Shown here piece by piece: positions 61,387-64,000 of a stretch of 64,000 bases of DNA. The stretch lies in NCBI RefSeq assembly GCF_011064595.1, contig NZ_JAALJI010000031.1, positions 1-64,000 on the forward strand, read 5' to 3'. Under the pieces are notes generated by a model. The model was not told the origin of the DNA. It saw nothing but the letters and a program-made list of their open reading frames with translations, and did no database searches. The DNA is from Paludisphaera soli (GTDB lineage: Bacteria > Planctomycetota > Planctomycetia > Isosphaerales > Isosphaeraceae). Position 1 is the first letter of the stretch; the number at the start of each line of letters is the position of its first letter. The position numbers and the translations under genes are program-made.

Positions 61387-61479
61387 GTGGACTGGACCTT
61401 GGCCCTCGCCGCGGGGACGGCGGTCGTCCTGAGCGGGTATCTCCTCGTCGCTTTGCTCAAGCCGGAGTGGTTCTCATGA
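61387..61479 (+). CDS. kdpF: KdpF, small subunit of the K+-transporting P-type ATPase
   Basis: 30 residues from GTG 61387: a single membrane helix ending in [15 protein letters not shown], the characteristic KdpF close. KdpF stabilises the KdpFABC complex in the inner membrane. Its stop overlaps the kdpA start (ATGA). Confidence 0.8.
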   Translation: MDWTLALAAGTAVVLSGYLLVALLKPEWFS

Positions 61480-63197
61480 CGCTCAACGCACTCCTCCAGA
61501 TCGCCATGTACCTCGCCGTCCTCGGCCTGTGCGTGCGGCCGCTCGGGTTGTTCATGGCGAGGGTCCACGAGGGCCGCATCCCCCTCGGAATGGGATTCCT
61601 GCGGCCGGTCGAGCGGCTGATTTATCGCGTTTGCAGGGTGGACGCGACCGTCGAGATGGACTGGAGACGCTACGCCTGGGCGCTCCTCTGGTTCAGTTTC
61701 GTGGGAATCTTGGTCGTCCACGCCGTGCAGCGGCTGCAGGGCGTCTTGCCCTGGAACCCGGAGGGCCTGCCCGCGGTCTCGTCGGACTCCTCGATCAATA
61801 CGGCCGTCAGCTTCGTCACCAATACGAACTGGCAGGGCTACAGCGGCGAGACGACGATGAGCTATCTCACCCAGTCGGTCGCGCTGACGGTCCAGAACTT
61901 CGTCTCGGCCGCGGCGGGGATGGCGGTCCTCGTCGCGCTGGTCCGCGGCTTCGTCCGTCGCACGGCCGGGACGATCGGCAACTTCTGGGTCGACCTGACC
62001 CGGAGCGTCGTCTACATCCTCTTGCCGCTGTCGGCGATCCTCGCCCTAGCCCTGGTCTCGCAGGGGGTCGTTCAGACCTTCGCCGCCTCGCGCGAGGTCA
62101 GGCTCCTGGAAGCGGCCGCCGGGCCCGACGGAGCCGCGGCGACCCAGCGGATCGCCGTCGGACCGGCGGCCTCGCAGGTGGCGATCAAGCAGCTCGGCAC
62201 CAACGGGGGCGGGTTCTTCAACGTCAACTCGGCGCACCCGCTGGAGAACCCCACGCCGCTCTCGAACTTCCTTCAGGTCCTGGCGATCCTGCTGATCCCG
62301 GCGGCCTTGTGCCTCACGTTCGGCGAGATGGTCGGAGACCGCAGGCAGGGATGGGCGTTGCTCGCCGCCATGTCGGTCTTGTTCGTCGCCATGCTCGCCT
62401 TGACGGTCGCGGCCGAGTCGCGCGGCAACCCTGTCCTGGACGCGCTCGGCGTGAGCCCGACGGGCGGCAACATGGAGGGCAAGGAGGTCCGATTCGGGGC
62501 CGCGAACTCGGCCCTGTGGGCGGTGGCGACCACCGCGGCCTCGAACGGCTCCGTGAACGCGATGCACGACTCGTTCAACCCGCTGGGGGGCCTCGCGGCC
62601 ATGTGGCTCATGCAGCTCGGCGAGGTCGTCTTCGGCGGCGTCGGATCGGGGCTGTACGGCATGCTCGCCTTCGCGCTCGTGGCGGTCTTTCTCGCCGGAC
62701 TGATGGTCGGCCGCACGCCGGAGTATCTGGGCAAGAAGATCGGGGCCTTCGAAATGAAGATGGCCTCGCTCGTGATCCTCCTGCCGTGTGCGATGGTCCT
62801 GGTGGGCACGGCCTTCGCCGTGATGCTCCCGCAAGGCAAGGCCGGCGTGTTCAACCCCGGCCCGCACGGCTTCAGCGAGGTGCTCTACGCCCTCTCGTCG
62901 GCATCCAACAACAACGGCAGCGCGTTCGCCGGGCTCGGCGCGAACACGCCCTTCTACAACGGCCTGCTGGGGCTGGCGATGCTCGTCGGCCGGTTCGGGG
63001 TCATGATCCCGATCCTGGCGATCGCTGGCTCGCTCGCCGCCAAGAAGTCCGTGCCCGTCGGCCCCGGCACGCTCCCCACCCACACGCCGCTCTTCGTGTT
63101 CCTGCTCGTGTCCGTGGTCGTCGCGGTGGGCGCCCTCTCCTTCTTCCCGGCCCTGGCGCTGGGGCCGATCGTCGAACAGCTCCTGCTCCCCTCCTGA
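61476..63197 (+). CDS. kdpA: KdpA, potassium-binding subunit of KdpFABC
   Basis: 573 residues from ATG 61476. All four selectivity-filter loops are visible: [43 protein letters not shown] and [13 protein letters not shown]. About ten membrane helices are apparent, and the N-terminus is [20 protein letters not shown]. KdpA selects and binds external K+ with high affinity and passes it to KdpB. The gene overlaps kdpF by four bases, and kdpB starts 17 bases after its stop. Confidence 0.97.
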   Translation: MTLNALLQIAMYLAVLGLCVRPLGLFMARVHEGRIPLGMGFLRPVERLIYRVCRVDATVEMDWRRYAWALLWFSFVGILVVHAVQRLQGVLPWNPEGLPAVSSDSSINTAVSFVTNTNWQGYSGETTMSYLTQSVALTVQNFVSAAAGMAVLVALVRGFVRRTAGTIGNFWVDLTRSVVYILLPLSAILALALVSQGVVQTFAASREVRLLEAAAGPDGAAATQRIAVGPAASQVAIKQLGTNGGGFFNVNSAHPLENPTPLSNFLQVLAILLIPAALCLTFGEMVGDRRQGWALLAAMSVLFVAMLALTVAAESRGNPVLDALGVSPTGGNMEGKEVRFGAANSALWAVATTAASNGSVNAMHDSFNPLGGLAAMWLMQLGEVVFGGVGSGLYGMLAFALVAVFLAGLMVGRTPEYLGKKIGAFEMKMASLVILLPCAMVLVGTAFAVMLPQGKAGVFNPGPHGFSEVLYALSSASNNNGSAFAGLGANTPFYNGLLGLAMLVGRFGVMIPILAIAGSLAAKKSVPVGPGTLPTHTPLFVFLLVSVVVAVGALSFFPALALGPIVEQLLLPS

Positions 63198-63214
63198 CCG
63201 AGGATCCTCAGACC

Positions 63215-64000
63215 ATGACGCCCCATGCACGACAGTCGCCGGCCTTCGACCGCAAGCTTTTCCTCGAAGCGACCCGCGACTCGTTCCTCAAGCTCGCCCC
63301 CCGCAACCAGCTCAGGAACCCGGTGATGTTCGCCGTCTACCTGGGGAGCCTCCTCACGACGTGGCTCTGGATCCGATCCTTGACCACACCCACGGGCGAG
63401 CCTTCGGGATTCATCCTCGGGGTCGGCGCCTGGCTCTGGTTCACGGTCCTGTTCGCCAACTTCGCCGAGGCGATCGCCGAGGGGAACGGCAAGGCCCAGG
63501 CGGCGAGCCTTCGAAGATCCCGGACCGAGGTCGTCGCCCGCCGCCTGGTGGACCGTCGGGCGCGGACGACGGAGGACGTCCCCGCGCCCGACCTAAAGGT
63601 GGACGACCTGGTGATGGTCCACGCGGGCGAGATCATCCCCGCCGACGGCGAAGTCGTCGAGGGGGTCGCCTCGGTCGACGAGAGCGCCATCACGGGCGAG
63701 AGCGCGCCCGTCGTCCGCGAGAGCGGCGGCGACCGCAGCGCGGTCACCGGCGGGACGCGGGTCATCTCCGACTGGCTGCTGATCCGGGTGTCGACCCTGC
63801 CGGGCGAGAGCTTCCTCGACCGCATGATCGCCATGGTCGAGGGGGCGAAGCGGCAGAAGACGCCCAACGAGATCGCGCTGGCGATCCTGCTGGCCGCCCT
63901 GACGCTCGTCTTCCTGCTGGTCGTCGCCACGCTCCTCCCGTTCTCGCGATACAGCGTCGAGGCCTCCGGGCAGGGACGGCCGATCACGCTGACGGTGCTG
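63215..64000 (+). CDS. kdpB: KdpB, P-type ATPase subunit (5' part, cut by window end)
   Basis: The first 262 codons are present. Segments include [40 protein letters not shown] and the actuator-domain motif [14 protein letters not shown] with the TGES catalytic Glu, then [20 protein letters not shown] and [20 protein letters not shown]. The phosphorylated DKTGT motif lies beyond the window. KdpB hydrolyses ATP to drive K+ uptake through KdpA. Confidence 0.97.
   Translation, partial: MTPHARQSPAFDRKLFLEATRDSFLKLAPRNQLRNPVMFAVYLGSLLTTWLWIRSLTTPTGEPSGFILGVGAWLWFTVLFANFAEAIAEGNGKAQAASLRRSRTEVVARRLVDRRARTTEDVPAPDLKVDDLVMVHAGEIIPADGEVVEGVASVDESAITGESAPVVRESGGDRSAVTGGTRVISDWLLIRVSTLPGESFLDRMIAMVEGAKRQKTPNEIALAILLAALTLVFLLVVATLLPFSRYSVEASGQGRPITLTVL

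Noticed and set aside
1-64000. CRISPR array or cas genes
   Set aside because: No series of regularly spaced short direct repeats and no Cas-like protein was seen. The only tandem repeat, at 39126-39225, lies within a gene.

Overview
The window looks like a chromosome of a high-GC planctomycete, most likely of the Isosphaeraceae type. The evidence is the pairing of a cytochrome/DUF1549/DUF1553 (PSD1-type) gene with a DUF1501 gene, a DUF1593 protein, Tat-exported sugar-hydrolase-like proteins, and a Ycf35/DUF2997/Ycf46-like operon. No 16S or other marker gene is present, so this assignment is inference.

Layout. (a) 1-1636, minus strand: a DUF1257 (Ycf35-like), DUF2997 and Ycf46-like AAA ATPase operon, the last gene cut by the window edge. 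(b) About 1.8-37.95 kb: a large defence island. It starts with a decayed Tn5/IS4-type transposase. Next comes a class 1 DISARM operon (drmD, drmMI, a DUF1016/YhcG-like nuclease, drmA, drmB, drmC), tightly coupled but with drmMI split by a frameshift. A composite transposase relic follows. Then comes a two-gene operon of a 2557-residue protein with two sacsin/HSP90-like ATPase modules and an SNF2-type helicase, the best candidate here for an undescribed system. After remnants of DUF1257 and DUF952 genes come a small membrane-anchored protein and an McrB/McrC pair. The island ends with an ISL3 transposase relic fused in frame to an AbiU2-like HEPN gene, and a SLOG-HEPN gene pair. (c) 38.2-40.3 kb: a retropepsin-like protein and its partner, an HTH-only ParB-like protein, and the 3' half of a tRNA-Gly, which may mark an integration boundary. 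(d) 40.4-51.0 kb: housekeeping and accessory planctomycete genes (DUF2293, DUF1501, PSD1, DUF1593, aldo/keto reductase, a glycosidase-like propeller protein, a rhodanese). (e) 51.2-58.1 kb: a PadR regulator, an RND efflux permease, a membrane-fusion lipoprotein and a TolC-type outer-membrane factor, with a PadR-type operator in front. (f) 58.4-60.9 kb: a PAS-PAS-PAS-GAF-HD-GYP c-di-GMP phosphodiesterase. (g) 61.3-64.0 kb: the start of a kdp operon (small peptide, kdpF, kdpA, partial kdpB) behind phased TTGACG repeats.

How the genes work together. DISARM, McrBC, the HEPN proteins and the ATPase-helicase pair all act, or probably act, on foreign nucleic acid. They are interleaved with at least three transposase relics and several half-genes, so the island appears to have been built by repeated insertion and loss. 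The efflux genes form one translationally coupled operon, and kdp is a classic high-affinity K+ uptake operon. All family names come from reading motifs by eye; no database search was possible.
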